Shown here one piece after another: positions 48,433 through 57,456 of a DNA stretch of 64,000 nucleotides. Numbering within the stretch: the first letter of the stretch is position 1; each line of letters begins with the position of its first letter. This DNA comes from JAADCS01 sp964473735 (GTDB taxonomy: Bacteria > Hydrothermota > Hydrothermia > LBFQ01): the NCBI GenBank assembly GCA_964473735.1, contig CAYYQD010000002.1, forward strand, positions 1 through 64,000, read 5' to 3'. The translations under genes were made by a program, and so were the position numbers. A model generated the notes under the pieces. It worked only from the letters and a program-made list of their open reading frames with translations. It did no database searches and was not told the origin of the DNA.

Positions 48433-48867
48433 ATGTTGCGTTTTCTATTGTCCGTTTTAGTGCTGGGGGTACTCCTTCCCGGATGTAGGGTGGAGGATAC
48501 GAACGGAGGGGGAGGGAACGGCAACCTCGTGAGTGTGGACCTCTTCCACGGCTACTACGACGTTGGACCCGGATACTACTTCCGTCTGAAGTTCTCCGCC
48601 CGCTCCGGAGATACCCTGCACTTTGAGGCCCGGGTAAGGAACGGGGACGGGGACATAAGCTACGCCTTCTGGACGGACAGCGTAAATTTCGTCAGGTGGC
48701 TGAACGACGACTCCACGGCCGTCCTCCACGGCTACGTTGAGGGGGTGAGCACCGTTTCCTACTCCCCCGCCCTTGACTCCAGCGTCTATTACGTTGTGCT
48801 CGGCAACTCCTCCGCCATTACCACCAAGCGCTTCTGGATAAGGGCCTACCTGAGGGGGTTGAGATGA
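48433..48867 (+). CDS. Small lipoprotein upstream of subtilase
   Basis: A 144-residue lipoprotein with signal MLRFLLSVLVLGVLLPGC (Cys 18) followed by a Gly-rich linker (NGGGGNGN) and a beta-sandwich of about 110 residues that may bind ligand or act as an inhibitor or chaperone. The subtilase start overlaps its stop as ATGA, so the two are made together. No family recognised. Confidence 0.7.
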   Translation: MLRFLLSVLVLGVLLPGCRVEDTNGGGGNGNLVSVDLFHGYYDVGPGYYFRLKFSARSGDTLHFEARVRNGDGDISYAFWTDSVNFVRWLNDDSTAVLHGYVEGVSTVSYSPALDSSVYYVVLGNSSAITTKRFWIRAYLRGLR

Positions 48868-50321
48868 TAACGCTCCTATCCTTCTTCAGGCCGGAGATAC
48901 CCGCAGAGGTTCCCCGATGGAGGGTCGGAGAGGTCTTACGGGAGATAAAGAGAGAGAGTCGGCCCTCTCCGTACGGATGGTACCTTAAAGTGAAGGACTC
49001 CCCGTCCTACTGGAAGGCCTGGGACGGAAAGAGGATAGTCGTCAGGCTTAAGGACGGTCATACGCCCGAGGAGGTGTTAGGTGGCCTGCCCTACAGAAAG
49101 GCTAAGAATACGCCATCCTACGTCATAACCCTCCCCGATGGCAAACGCGACCTATCCTACGTTAAAGCCCTCCTGAACTCTTTGAACTCACACCCCGGTG
49201 TCCTCTTCGCCGAACCGATGCTCCTGTACAGAACCGACTACTGGCCGAACGACCCCATGCTGGGAACCTACCTGTGGGGGATGTGGGCCATATACGCCGA
49301 CCGGGCCTGGGACATAACCCGTGGGAACTCCGCGGTTAAGGTGTGCGTCGTGGATGAGGGTATGGATTACAACCACGAGGACATCAGCGGGAACTACGCC
49401 GGAGGGTACGACTTCGTTGAACTGGACTCGGACCCCTACCCCGCCGACGCCTCGGAGATGCACGGCACCCACGTGGCCGGTACCATAGCCGCCGTTATGA
49501 ACAACGGCAAGGGGGTAGTGGGTGTGGCACAGGTGGGAATACTCTCCTGTAGGGCCATGGCGGGTGGGTCCGGAACGAGCGAGGACATAGCCTCCTGCAT
49601 AAGGTGGTGTGTCTCACAGGGGGCCCGGGTTATAAACATGAGCCTGGGGGCCTCCGCCCCCGCCTCCGAGATACAGGACGCCGTCATATACGCTACGGAC
49701 AGTACCGACAGGGGTACAGTTGTGGTGGCCGCCTCCGGAAACGACGGCATAAACGGGGTGCTTTACCCCGCTGCCTACCCGCAGGTAATAGCGGTCGGGG
49801 CCATAGATACCTTAGGTCAGAGGGCCTACTTCAGCAACTACGGTCCGGAGCTGGAGCTGGTGGCTCCCGGGAACCTGATAGCCTCCACCGTACCCTTCAA
49901 CAACGCCTACGCCTACGCCGACGGTACCTCCATGGCCACCCCCCACGTCTCCGGGGTCGCGGCCCTGATACTCTCCCGGAACCCCAACCTCTCCGCCGAC
50001 ACCGTGAGGGCCATACTGGACGCCACGGCCATAGACATGGGGGAGTACGGTAAGGATTACTTCTACGGGTACGGCCTCGTGAACGCCTACCTGGCCCTCC
50101 TCGCCACCCCTACACCCACCGCCGGTCCTACCCTTACCGGGGCCGTTGATGTGGAGGTCTCCGGACGCACGGTCAGGGCCAGCACGGATCGCGGCTCCGT
50201 ATCCCTGTACTCATCGGGCGGCAGGCTTCTGGCCCGTGGTAGGTCCATCGTCTTGGAAGTCGGCTCCGGAGTGTATTTCCTGACCGCTAACGGGAAGACC
50301 TACAGCCTAATCGTGAGGTGA
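48864..50321 (+). CDS. Subtilisin-like serine protease with T9SS-like C-terminal domain
   Basis: A 485-residue S8 protease with an inhibitor-like prodomain (residues about 30-120) and catalytic domain (about 130-415). The Asp site reads VCVVDEGMDYNHEDI, with Glu where the family has Thr or Ser; His is in HGTHVAGTIAA, the oxyanion Asn in AASGNDG and Ser in GTSMATPHVSG. After a Thr/Pro linker the last 55 residues (RGSVSLYSSGGRLLARG, GSGVYFLTANGKTYSLIVR) resemble a type A sorting domain. It is likely a cell-surface or secreted protease. The N-terminal hydrophobic run is only MITLLSFF. Confidence 0.9.
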   Translation: MITLLSFFRPEIPAEVPRWRVGEVLREIKRESRPSPYGWYLKVKDSPSYWKAWDGKRIVVRLKDGHTPEEVLGGLPYRKAKNTPSYVITLPDGKRDLSYVKALLNSLNSHPGVLFAEPMLLYRTDYWPNDPMLGTYLWGMWAIYADRAWDITRGNSAVKVCVVDEGMDYNHEDISGNYAGGYDFVELDSDPYPADASEMHGTHVAGTIAAVMNNGKGVVGVAQVGILSCRAMAGGSGTSEDIASCIRWCVSQGARVINMSLGASAPASEIQDAVIYATDSTDRGTVVVAASGNDGINGVLYPAAYPQVIAVGAIDTLGQRAYFSNYGPELELVAPGNLIASTVPFNNAYAYADGTSMATPHVSGVAALILSRNPNLSADTVRAILDATAIDMGEYGKDYFYGYGLVNAYLALLATPTPTAGPTLTGAVDVEVSGRTVRASTDRGSVSLYSSGGRLLARGRSIVLEVGSGVYFLTANGKTYSLIVR

Positions 50322-50324
50322 CCT

Positions 50325-50831
50325 ATGCTCCACCTTCTGTACGCGGGGATCTTTGACGACATAAAGCGCATTTACGACACCCTCCGTACCTTCCGGGCCG
50401 ACGTAGTGCAGGAGGTGAAGTTCGGAAACGTGGTCGTCTATAGGGGGAGCGTTTATCTTAAGAAGCCGGACCTGTTCCGATGGGAGCTGAACGATCCGGA
50501 GGAGTACATCATCGTGGCCCGGGGAGACAGCTCGTGGGTGAAGTATCAGGGGGAGATATACTCCCAGCCCGTCCCCTACGACCTCAAGTCCCTCCTCATG
50601 GGGGACTACTCCGCCCTGCACGTTGAGGAGAGGAGGAGGGGAAGGAGGATCATCCTGAAGATAACGAGCGACAGGGTAGGGTACGACTCCCTGCTGGTCT
50701 ATCTCCGTAGGGACCTGCTTCCGGAGAGGATAGAGGCCTTCAGCGATGAGGACTACGTGAAGATAACCCTGAAGAACGTCGCCGTCAACGTTGAGGTACC
50801 GGACAGCCTGTTCAGGTTGAGCGTTCCCTAA
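50325..50831 (+). CDS. lolA: Outer-membrane lipoprotein carrier LolA
   Basis: A 168-residue LolA-like protein. DTLRTFRADVVQEVKFGNVV and YRGSVYLKKPDLFRWELNDP are the family's signature start, and SWVKYQGEIYSQPVPYDLKS follows. LolA shuttles lipoproteins across the periplasm. An in-frame stop (the TGA of the subtilase gene) is only two codons before ATG 50325, so the export signal can be no longer than about ten residues (MLHLLYAGIF). Third gene of the subtilase operon. Confidence 0.88.
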   Translation: MLHLLYAGIFDDIKRIYDTLRTFRADVVQEVKFGNVVVYRGSVYLKKPDLFRWELNDPEEYIIVARGDSSWVKYQGEIYSQPVPYDLKSLLMGDYSALHVEERRRGRRIILKITSDRVGYDSLLVYLRRDLLPERIEAFSDEDYVKITLKNVAVNVEVPDSLFRLSVP

Positions 50832-50841
50832 CTTTCCCCCT

Positions 50842-50847
50842 TAAACT
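50842..50847 (+). promoter_or_regulatory. -10 box of the PpiC-like/surA pair
   Basis: TAAACT, 9 bases before ATG 50857. Confidence 0.45.
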
Positions 50848-50856
50848 CCCCTCTCC

Positions 50857-51717
50857 ATGAACAGATTCACAGTGGTGGTGGTGGCCATAGTATCGCTGGC
50901 CGCCGGAGTATTCGTAGGTTCCCTCGGGCTCATGTACCTGACCCGGGGTAAAGGCTCAAAGGAGGAGGTCGCGCGGACGACCGGTAAGACCAAGATAGAC
51001 ACCCTTGAGGTTATCGGGGACGTAGTGATAGCGAAGGAGGACCTGAACGCGGCCTCCAAGATCCCCGGACTTACCCCGGAGCAGGACCTGAAGAAGGCCC
51101 TTGAGAAGATAGCCCTATTCTACAACGCTGCCAAGGAGAAGGGGATAACCTCTGACCCTCAGGCCAAACGCATGGCCTACTGGGCGGACAAGAGCGTGTA
51201 CGCCGACCTGTTTTATCAGAAGTACGTCGTTCCCCTCATAAACGTGGATACGAACGCCGTGAACGACTACATAAACGCCCACAAGGACGAGTTCTCCAAG
51301 GAGATAGCCATGCTCATGGTGGTCTATAAGGACCCAGCTCTGACGGATACCCTCCGGAAGCTACTCAAGGACGGCAGCTACGCCGCTAACCTCATGCTGG
51401 AGGAGTTCGCCAAGAAGGGGAAGATAGGGGTACAACCCTCCCCTTACCAGAACTTGGGGCTCGGGAGGTTCGCCATGAACGAGGAGGAGTTCAAGACCCT
51501 GAAGGAAGCCAGGGTGGGAGATGTCGTGGGCCCGTTTCAGGTGGCTCCGGGTACGTACGCCCTCGCCAAGGTCGTGGATATACGTCGTACCAACCTGAAG
51601 AAGATAGATCCCAACGTGAAGGGCGTGGTGTATCAGTACCTGATTGATCAGCGCAAGAGGGAGGTTGAGGACTCCCTGATTAAGGTGTTTGAAAGGAAGT
51701 ACGCGGGAGGTAAGTGA
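50857..51717 (+). CDS. SurA/PpiC-like periplasmic protein without clear rotamase core
   Basis: A 286-residue protein with an N-terminal membrane anchor (residues about 5-28). The middle (ALEKIALFYNAAKEKGITSD, YADLFYQKYVVPLINVDTNA) and the end (DVVGPFQVAPGTYALAKVVD) follow the layout of SurA/PpiC chaperones with a reduced parvulin domain. It overlaps the surA start and is probably an anchored partner chaperone. Confidence 0.7.
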   Translation: MNRFTVVVVAIVSLAAGVFVGSLGLMYLTRGKGSKEEVARTTGKTKIDTLEVIGDVVIAKEDLNAASKIPGLTPEQDLKKALEKIALFYNAAKEKGITSDPQAKRMAYWADKSVYADLFYQKYVVPLINVDTNAVNDYINAHKDEFSKEIAMLMVVYKDPALTDTLRKLLKDGSYAANLMLEEFAKKGKIGVQPSPYQNLGLGRFAMNEEEFKTLKEARVGDVVGPFQVAPGTYALAKVVDIRRTNLKKIDPNVKGVVYQYLIDQRKREVEDSLIKVFERKYAGGK

Positions 51718-52946
51718 TGCTTTTACTGTTGGCCGTGCAGCTGGATACCCTGGATAGGGTGGCGGCGGTGGTGGATGACAGGGCCATCTGGATGTCCGAC
51801 GTGGACGAGAGGGCCTTACTTTACGCTTCCACCTACGGGATACCCCCGGACCAGCTTCCATCCCTCCGCAGGGAGGTACTCCAGCAGATGGTTAATACCG
51901 AGCTCCTGTACCTGAAGATAAGGGAGGACACCTTAATCCACGTGAGCGAGGACGAGGTGGAGAGGGCAATAGACATGCAGATACAACAGATAAAGGGGAA
52001 CCTAAGCGATGAGGAGTTTGAGAGGAAGCTCAAGGAGGCCGGTTTTACCCTTGAGGCCTACCGACGGTACCTGAGGGACGACATCCGCAAGACCCTCTAC
52101 ATTCAGAAGTACGTAGAGATGAGGATAAAACCCCGGGTGAAGGTAAGCGACGAGGAGGTGGATAAGGCCTACGAAAAGCTGGCCGACTCCCTGGCCACGC
52201 CCCCGGAGTTCAAACTCGCCGTCATAACCTTGATGGTAAAACCTTCGGCCTCCGCAGAGCAGGAGTACTACAACAGGGCAAAGAACATCTACAGACAGCT
52301 CAAGAGGGGAGCCGGATGGGAGGAGATGGTTCAGAAGTACTCCGACGACAGGGAGAGCGCTCGCATAGGAGGGGACTTAGGCATAGTACCCAAGAACGCC
52401 CTGCCACCCAACTTCGTTAAGGAGATAGAGAAGACCCCCGAGGGTGGCTATACCAAACCTTTGAGGGGGCCTCAGGGGTACCACATCTTCTACGTTAAGG
52501 GGAAGAGGGAGGACGCCTTCCTATTGGCACACATCTTAGTTAAGGTAAGCCCCTCCGAGGCGGACGTCAAACGTGTGATGAGAAAGGCTAAGGGTATAGT
52601 GAAGAAGATCAAAGCCGGGTACTCCTTCGCGAAGCTGGCTCGGAGGTACTCCGACGACCCAGTGTCCAGACAGAACGGTGGGGAGATCGGATGGGTGAGC
52701 GCCCGCGCCCTACCACCGGACATAGTTGAGAAGCTCAAGGGGGCCAAACCCGGCGAGGTGGTGGGTCCCATACCCACGCCCGATGGCACCATGATAAACA
52801 TCTTCAAGGTGTTAGACGTGCATGAGGGCCAGAGACCCACGAGAGCACAGGTTAAACAGATACTCCTGCAGCGCAAGATAGAGGAGGAGCTGAACAAGCT
52901 GGTGGAAGAGGCTAAAAAGGAGTACTACGTGAAGGTCTATATCTGA
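51714..52946 (+). CDS. surA: Periplasmic peptidyl-prolyl isomerase SurA
   Basis: A 410-residue chaperone for outer-membrane proteins. The N-terminal domain RVAAVVDDRAIWMSDVDERA is the SurA start, and two parvulin domains follow (MVQKYSDDRESARIGGDLGI and LARRYSDDPVSRQNGGEIGW). A TAA stands directly before GTG 51714 in the same frame, so at most MMLLLLAVQ can act as signal; ATG 51717 is the other possible start. It ends at a strong shared terminator. Confidence 0.94.
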   Translation: MMLLLLAVQLDTLDRVAAVVDDRAIWMSDVDERALLYASTYGIPPDQLPSLRREVLQQMVNTELLYLKIREDTLIHVSEDEVERAIDMQIQQIKGNLSDEEFERKLKEAGFTLEAYRRYLRDDIRKTLYIQKYVEMRIKPRVKVSDEEVDKAYEKLADSLATPPEFKLAVITLMVKPSASAEQEYYNRAKNIYRQLKRGAGWEEMVQKYSDDRESARIGGDLGIVPKNALPPNFVKEIEKTPEGGYTKPLRGPQGYHIFYVKGKREDAFLLAHILVKVSPSEADVKRVMRKAKGIVKKIKAGYSFAKLARRYSDDPVSRQNGGEIGWVSARALPPDIVEKLKGAKPGEVVGPIPTPDGTMINIFKVLDVHEGQRPTRAQVKQILLQRKIEEELNKLVEEAKKEYYVKVYI

Positions 52947-52961
52947 TTGACTTCCGGGTGT

Positions 52962-52992
52962 AAAAAAAGGGGGGCGTACGCCCCCCTATTTC
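52962..52992. terminator. Bidirectional intrinsic terminator
   Basis: A perfect palindrome GGGGGGCGTACGCCCCCC (52969-52986) is preceded by seven A and followed by TATTTCT. It therefore works for the minus-strand POR operon (T7 tract) and plausibly for surA on the plus strand. Confidence 0.9.
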
Positions 52993-53007
52993 TGTGTAGC
53001 ACCGTCC

Positions 53008-53955
53008 CTATATGGTGCTGCGCACCGTCCTTCTCGCCTCCTCGGGCAGGTAGCCGTGCGTGGCCTCGTGCTTTCTCACCAGACTCTCCCACTGGTGCTC
53101 AACGAACCTCTGCACGTACGAGAGCCTCTCGGGGTCCTTGAGAACGGGCCTGAACCTCCCCTGGAGCTTGAAGTACTCCTCAACCGGAAGGCCCTTAGGC
53201 CAGTGGGTTATGGTGTAAAGCTCTCCGTCCTCTATCTCGTAGAGGGGGAAGATCTTGGTCTCAACGGCAAGACGGGCTATCCTGACCGAAAGGTGTGAGG
53301 CCATCTTCCACCCCGGAGGGCACGGTGAGAAGACGTGTATGAAGCGGAACCCCTTTATCTGGGAGGCCTTCTTCAGCTTGCTGATGAAGTCGTCCGGGAA
53401 GGCTATGCTGGCCGTGGCGGCGTAGGGTACCCTGTGAGCCGCCAGTATCTCCATCATGTTCTTCTTGGGCCTGTCCTCCGGCCTCTCGTCCGGCGTGGTG
53501 GTGGTCCATGCACCTACGGGCGTTGAGGAGGACCTCTGTATTCCCGTGTTCATGTAAGCCTCGTTGTCGTAGGTGACGTATATTATGTTCTCGTTCCTCT
53601 CGGCGGCTCCGGAGAGGGCCTGAAGACCTATGTCAAAGGTACCCCCGTCACCGGCCCACGCTACGACGTTGACGTCGTGCATTCCCTTCATGTCAAGGGC
53701 GGCCCTTATACCGGTAGCGGCTATGGCCGCCGTCTCAAAGGCCGTGTGGAATACGGGTATCTGAAGGGCGTGCTGGGGCCATGCCCCGTCTATCACGCTC
53801 CAGCAGGATGCCGGTATCACGAATACCGTCTTAGGCCCTAAGGCCTTAAGCGCCAGACGTGCGGCTATGGTGGCACCGCACCCCTGACACGCCAAATGAC
53901 CCGAATAGAGCAGGTCGTTCTCGTTGGGTTTTACCTCTACCCATGCCCAGCTCAT
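53008..53955 (-). CDS. porB: Pyruvate:ferredoxin oxidoreductase beta subunit
   Basis: A 315-residue thiamine-diphosphate-binding subunit. HLACQGCGATIAARLALKAL near residues 20-39 and the ThDP site WAGDGGTFDIGLQALSGAAE then ENIIYVTYDNEAYMNTGIQRS are diagnostic of POR/VOR beta. It oxidises pyruvate or another 2-oxoacid to acyl-CoA with reduced ferredoxin. ATGA overlap with porA; last gene of the operon before the terminator. Confidence 0.94.
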   Translation of the reverse strand: MSWAWVEVKPNENDLLYSGHLACQGCGATIAARLALKALGPKTVFVIPASCWSVIDGAWPQHALQIPVFHTAFETAAIAATGIRAALDMKGMHDVNVVAWAGDGGTFDIGLQALSGAAERNENIIYVTYDNEAYMNTGIQRSSSTPVGAWTTTTPDERPEDRPKKNMMEILAAHRVPYAATASIAFPDDFISKLKKASQIKGFRFIHVFSPCPPGWKMASHLSVRIARLAVETKIFPLYEIEDGELYTITHWPKGLPVEEYFKLQGRFRPVLKDPERLSYVQRFVEHQWESLVRKHEATHGYLPEEARRTVRSTI

Positions 53956-55127
53956 ACTCTTACCCCCTTCCAGATTATGTTGCCTTCCATCTCCTCTCTC
54001 CCCTTCATATCCTCGTATATGTCTATGATGTCCTGCGGACGGATGTCCCTACCTCCGAGCCCGGCAACGTAGCCGAAGATGGGAGGCCTATCCTTGGCAC
54101 CGTACATGGCCGCCTTGGTCTCCATATAGAAGATGCCGGAGTGACCGAAGGAGACGTTCCTGTCTATCACGGCCACCTTCTTACGACCGCTAAGTACCCT
54201 ACGGACGTCCTCTACGGGGAAGGGCCTGAAGAGCTTTATCTTCATTATGCCCACCTTCTCACCCCGTTCGCGGAGCTTGGCCACGGCGTACTTGGCCGTA
54301 GTGGTGGTACTTCCGGCTAAGACGAGGACGTAGTCCGCATCGTCCAACATGAACTCCTCAACCGTATCGTACTTACGACCGAACATGTCGGCGAAGAGGT
54401 CCGTCTCCTCCTTGAACACCTTCAGGGCCTCCTCGTGGGCCTTCTGGATGTTGTACCGGAACTCCATGTAGTAGTCCGGACGGGCGAAGGCGCCTATGGC
54501 TCTGGGATCGTCAAAGTTTATGGCGTTGGGATGGTGGTAGGGTGGCAGGAACTCGTCCACCAGCTCCTGCGGGTAGACCTCAACCGGCTCGGAGGTGTGC
54601 GAGAGGATAAAGGCGTCCAGTACCAGCATGGTGGGTAGATACACCCTCTCCGCTATCTTGAAGGCTAAGATAGTGCTGTCAAGGACCTCCTGGTTGGACT
54701 CGTTGTATATCTGGATCCAGCCCGTATCCCTCTGGGCTAAGGAGTCCGTCTGCTCCGTCCAGATGTTCCACGATGGGGCCAGAGCCCTGTTCACGTTGGC
54801 CAGAACTACGGGTGCCCTCGCCCCAACTGCCCAGTGCAACATCTCGTGCATCAGTGCCAGCCCCTGCGAGGCCGTAGCCGTAAAGGACCTCGCTCCAGCA
54901 AGAGAGGAAGCTATGACGGCGGATATGGCGGAGTGCTCGGATTCAACGGTGATAAACCGGGCCTTGAGCTCCCCTGTAGCCGTCATGTCGGCCAGCTTCT
55001 CCGCGATCGTGGTCTGGGGGGTGATGGGGTAGGCGGAGATCACCTCCACCCTCGCCAGCTTTACGCCGTACGCTACGGCGTAGTTCCCCTTTAAAACCGT
55101 GTAGGTGCTTTGTTCCAGCAGTTTCAT
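53952..55127 (-). CDS. porA: Pyruvate:ferredoxin oxidoreductase alpha subunit
   Basis: A 391-residue subunit with the N-terminal pyrimidine-binding domain (VEVISAYPITPQTTIAEKLA, then FITVESEHSAISAVIASSLA near 58-77) and the C-terminal VLVLAGSTTTTAKYAVAKLR then KIKLFRPFPVEDVRRVLSG. These identify POR alpha. GGAGGG precedes the ATG. Substrate could be pyruvate or a related oxoacid; the acetate-CoA ligase in the window favours pyruvate. Confidence 0.94.
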   Translation of the reverse strand: MKLLEQSTYTVLKGNYAVAYGVKLARVEVISAYPITPQTTIAEKLADMTATGELKARFITVESEHSAISAVIASSLAGARSFTATASQGLALMHEMLHWAVGARAPVVLANVNRALAPSWNIWTEQTDSLAQRDTGWIQIYNESNQEVLDSTILAFKIAERVYLPTMLVLDAFILSHTSEPVEVYPQELVDEFLPPYHHPNAINFDDPRAIGAFARPDYYMEFRYNIQKAHEEALKVFKEETDLFADMFGRKYDTVEEFMLDDADYVLVLAGSTTTTAKYAVAKLRERGEKVGIMKIKLFRPFPVEDVRRVLSGRKKVAVIDRNVSFGHSGIFYMETKAAMYGAKDRPPIFGYVAGLGGRDIRPQDIIDIYEDMKGREEMEGNIIWKGVRV

Positions 55128-55152
55128 TCTGCCCTCCTGTTTCTAAATCCTA

Positions 55153-56787
55153 TCAAAACTCCCTTTCCCTCACCATGTCTATAACACCCCTCGGACACTC
55201 CTCGGAGCACACGCCGCACCCCTTGCAGTACTCGTAATCCACCTTCGGGCGGCCGTGGACCCACTTTATGGTGTAGTCGGGACAGAAGACGTAACAGTTC
55301 CCGCAGGCGTTACAGAAGCCGCAGGAGAAACACCTCTCCGCCTCCTTCATGGCCAGCTCCTGCGTGTAGCCTATGACCTCCTCCCGGGTTAGGGACCTAA
55401 CCCTCTCATCCACGGAGAGCTTCAGCTCCGGCACCCTCGGGGCGGTCGGGAAGTAGTCGGTTATTATCCTGTCGTAGCCCACCACCTCCGGGAAGGTCTC
55501 GGGGGTGTAGGTCCTGCCCTTCAGGTAGGCGTCTATTGAGGCCGCAGCCACACGTCCGGAGTATACGATATTCACCACGGGCGAGGGCCCGAGTACGACC
55601 TCTCCGGCGGCGAAGACCCCCTCAAGGGGTGTGGTGGAGTCCTTACGGTTGGCTTTCACGTACCCACCTTCGGTTATCTCCTCGGGGAGGAAGGAGGTTT
55701 CAACCTTCCCCTCGTAGGCATAAAAGACCTCGTTGAAGGTCATTCCGTGCTCCGTACCGGCCACCGGCTCCCCGTCCTCGGATTCGGATACGGTGAGGTC
55801 AACCATACCGTTCACCCTTTGCGCCTTCACAGGCATCTCACCGAAGAAGAACTTTACGCCCTCCTCCTCGGCCATGGCAAGGGTCTGCCTCTCGTGGAAG
55901 GGTACGGTTATCTTGCCGGAGGGGTATATGACGAAGGGGTCGGCCCCTAATCTCTTGAGGACGCGGGCGACCTCAAAGGCCGTGCCTCCGTCCCCGACCA
56001 CGGCCACCTTGCCGGAGATCTCCGGTCTCTTGCCGGCCCGGACGTCTTTGAGCAGGTCCCTACCGGACTTCAGTACCTCTGCACCGGGGAAGGTGGGCTT
56101 CACCTCCGCGGAAGAGCCGTGGGCTAAGAGAACGGCGTCGTACTTCGTCCTCAACTCGTCAAAGGGTACGTCCTTACCCACCTCAACGCCGGTTACGAAC
56201 TTCACTCCCATCTTCTCAAGGGCGGCCACCTCCGCCTCAAGGACGGCTAAGGGCAGCCTGTACTCGGGAACGGCGTAGCGCAGGTACCCCCCAACCTCGG
56301 GGTTGCGGTCGTACACCACCACCTCGTGCCCCTTGGACCTGAGGTAGTAGGCCGCCGAAAGGCCAGCGAGCCCGCCGCCGACTATGGCCACCCTCTTGCC
56401 CGTCTCTCTCCTTGGAGGCTTACCCTTCTTGTCAAGGTAGTAATCCCCCACGAACCTCTCCAGCTGCTTTATAGAGATGGGCTCGTCGTACCTCCCTCTG
56501 TTGCAGGAGAGCTCACACGGAGCGTGGCACAGACGACCGGTTATGGAGGGGAAGGGGTTGTTCCTGTGGAGCAGGTTGGCGGCCATATCCAGATCCCCCT
56601 TGACTAAGGAGTCTATGAAGTGGGGTATGAGGACCTTCGTGGGGCAGGTCATGGTACAGGGGGCGGACTTGTTCTTTATCACCGGCTTATAGCTCCTCCA
56701 CCCACCCGTAGGGTTCTCAAGGGTGGTGGTCAGGGTAATAGGAGATATGGGAAGCTCCGAAGCCTTGAAGTCGTACTTCTTGGCCAT
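55153..56787 (-). CDS. POR delta ferredoxin fused to GltD-like NAD(P)H:flavin oxidoreductase
   Basis: A 544-residue fusion. Residues about 35-110 hold the Cys-rich N-terminal FeS domain of GltD-like proteins (CTMTCPTKV, GRLCHAPCELSCNRG). Residues about 130-450 are the FAD/NAD(P) part, with VAIVGGGLAGLSAAYYLRSKG and VAVVGDGGTAFEVARVLKRLG. The last 60 residues are a PorD-like 2[4Fe-4S] ferredoxin (CFSCGFCNACGNCYVFCP and CKGCGVCSEECPRG). Placed between porC and porA, it takes the position of delta, so POR electrons could pass directly to or from NAD(P)H. AGGAGGTG lies in the end of porC. Confidence 0.9.
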   Translation of the reverse strand: MAKKYDFKASELPISPITLTTTLENPTGGWRSYKPVIKNKSAPCTMTCPTKVLIPHFIDSLVKGDLDMAANLLHRNNPFPSITGRLCHAPCELSCNRGRYDEPISIKQLERFVGDYYLDKKGKPPRRETGKRVAIVGGGLAGLSAAYYLRSKGHEVVVYDRNPEVGGYLRYAVPEYRLPLAVLEAEVAALEKMGVKFVTGVEVGKDVPFDELRTKYDAVLLAHGSSAEVKPTFPGAEVLKSGRDLLKDVRAGKRPEISGKVAVVGDGGTAFEVARVLKRLGADPFVIYPSGKITVPFHERQTLAMAEEEGVKFFFGEMPVKAQRVNGMVDLTVSESEDGEPVAGTEHGMTFNEVFYAYEGKVETSFLPEEITEGGYVKANRKDSTTPLEGVFAAGEVVLGPSPVVNIVYSGRVAAASIDAYLKGRTYTPETFPEVVGYDRIITDYFPTAPRVPELKLSVDERVRSLTREEVIGYTQELAMKEAERCFSCGFCNACGNCYVFCPDYTIKWVHGRPKVDYEYCKGCGVCSEECPRGVIDMVREREF

Positions 56788-56788
56788 C

Positions 56789-57370
56789 TTACACCTCCTG
56801 AGGTATCAGAATCTTAGTGCTCTCGTAGGCCTCGCGCGCGGCCGCGGCGTTCTCCTCCGGTTTTATGGGTACGCCCTCCTTTATGGCCGCCAGGAGGTTC
56901 TCAAGGGAAGGCTGTCCGAAGGCCCGGGCGAAGGCGCCCAGGATGGCCGTATTCACTATGGGGGTCATCTTGCTACCGAGACGGTGTTTTATGGCTATGG
57001 ACGTAGCATCCACCGTAGCCACCCTGTACGTAGGCGGTATTCCCACCTCCTCAACTATCTCCTCCGGGGACTGCGGGGTATTGACCACGATCCAGCCTCC
57101 CGGTTTCAGGCCCTCCATGACGTTTACGGCCGTAAGGAGGGTGGGATCTAACACGATTATGTGGTCCGGCTCGTAGATGTTGGTACGTACGAAGAGGCTT
57201 CCGGGGTCCCCAACGCGCACGAAAGCGGCGACCGGAGCGCCGCGCCTCTCCACACCAAAGTGGGGGAAAGACTGTATGTACTTCCCCTCTTTAAAAAAGG
57301 CTTGAGCAAGGATCTCGGAGGCTACTACGGCCCCCTGTCCTCCACGACCGTGGATCCTGATTTCTATCAT
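56789..57370 (-). CDS. porC: Pyruvate:ferredoxin oxidoreductase gamma subunit
   Basis: A 193-residue subunit. IRIHGRGGQGAVVASEILAQ at residues 4-23, SFPHFGVERRGAPVAAFVRV near 39-58 and the middle DHIIVLDPTLL are diagnostic of POR gamma. It leads the porC-fusion-porA-porB operon. Its ATG has an AAGGAGG site inside a 22-base leader, in contrast to most leading genes in the window. Confidence 0.94.
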   Translation of the reverse strand: MIEIRIHGRGGQGAVVASEILAQAFFKEGKYIQSFPHFGVERRGAPVAAFVRVGDPGSLFVRTNIYEPDHIIVLDPTLLTAVNVMEGLKPGGWIVVNTPQSPEEIVEEVGIPPTYRVATVDATSIAIKHRLGSKMTPIVNTAILGAFARAFGQPSLENLLAAIKEGVPIKPEENAAAAREAYESTKILIPQEV

Positions 57371-57392
57371 ACTCGTTCCTCCTTGGTCTCAT

Positions 57393-57398
57393 ATTATA
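57393..57398 (-). promoter_or_regulatory. -10 box of the POR operon (leadered)
   Basis: TATAAT, 22 bases before ATG 57370. The leader contains AAGGAGG at a normal distance from the ATG. Confidence 0.65.
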
Positions 57399-57445
57399 CA
57401 CTGGTAAGGCACCCCGTTTCCGGACGCATGCAGTACGCTCCTCCG

Positions 57446-57451
57446 TAAAAT
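57446..57451 (+). promoter_or_regulatory. -10 box of the TonB-dependent receptor gene
   Basis: TAAAAT, 5 bases before GTG 57457, the shortest spacing seen. Confidence 0.55.
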
Positions 57452-57456
57452 ACGGA

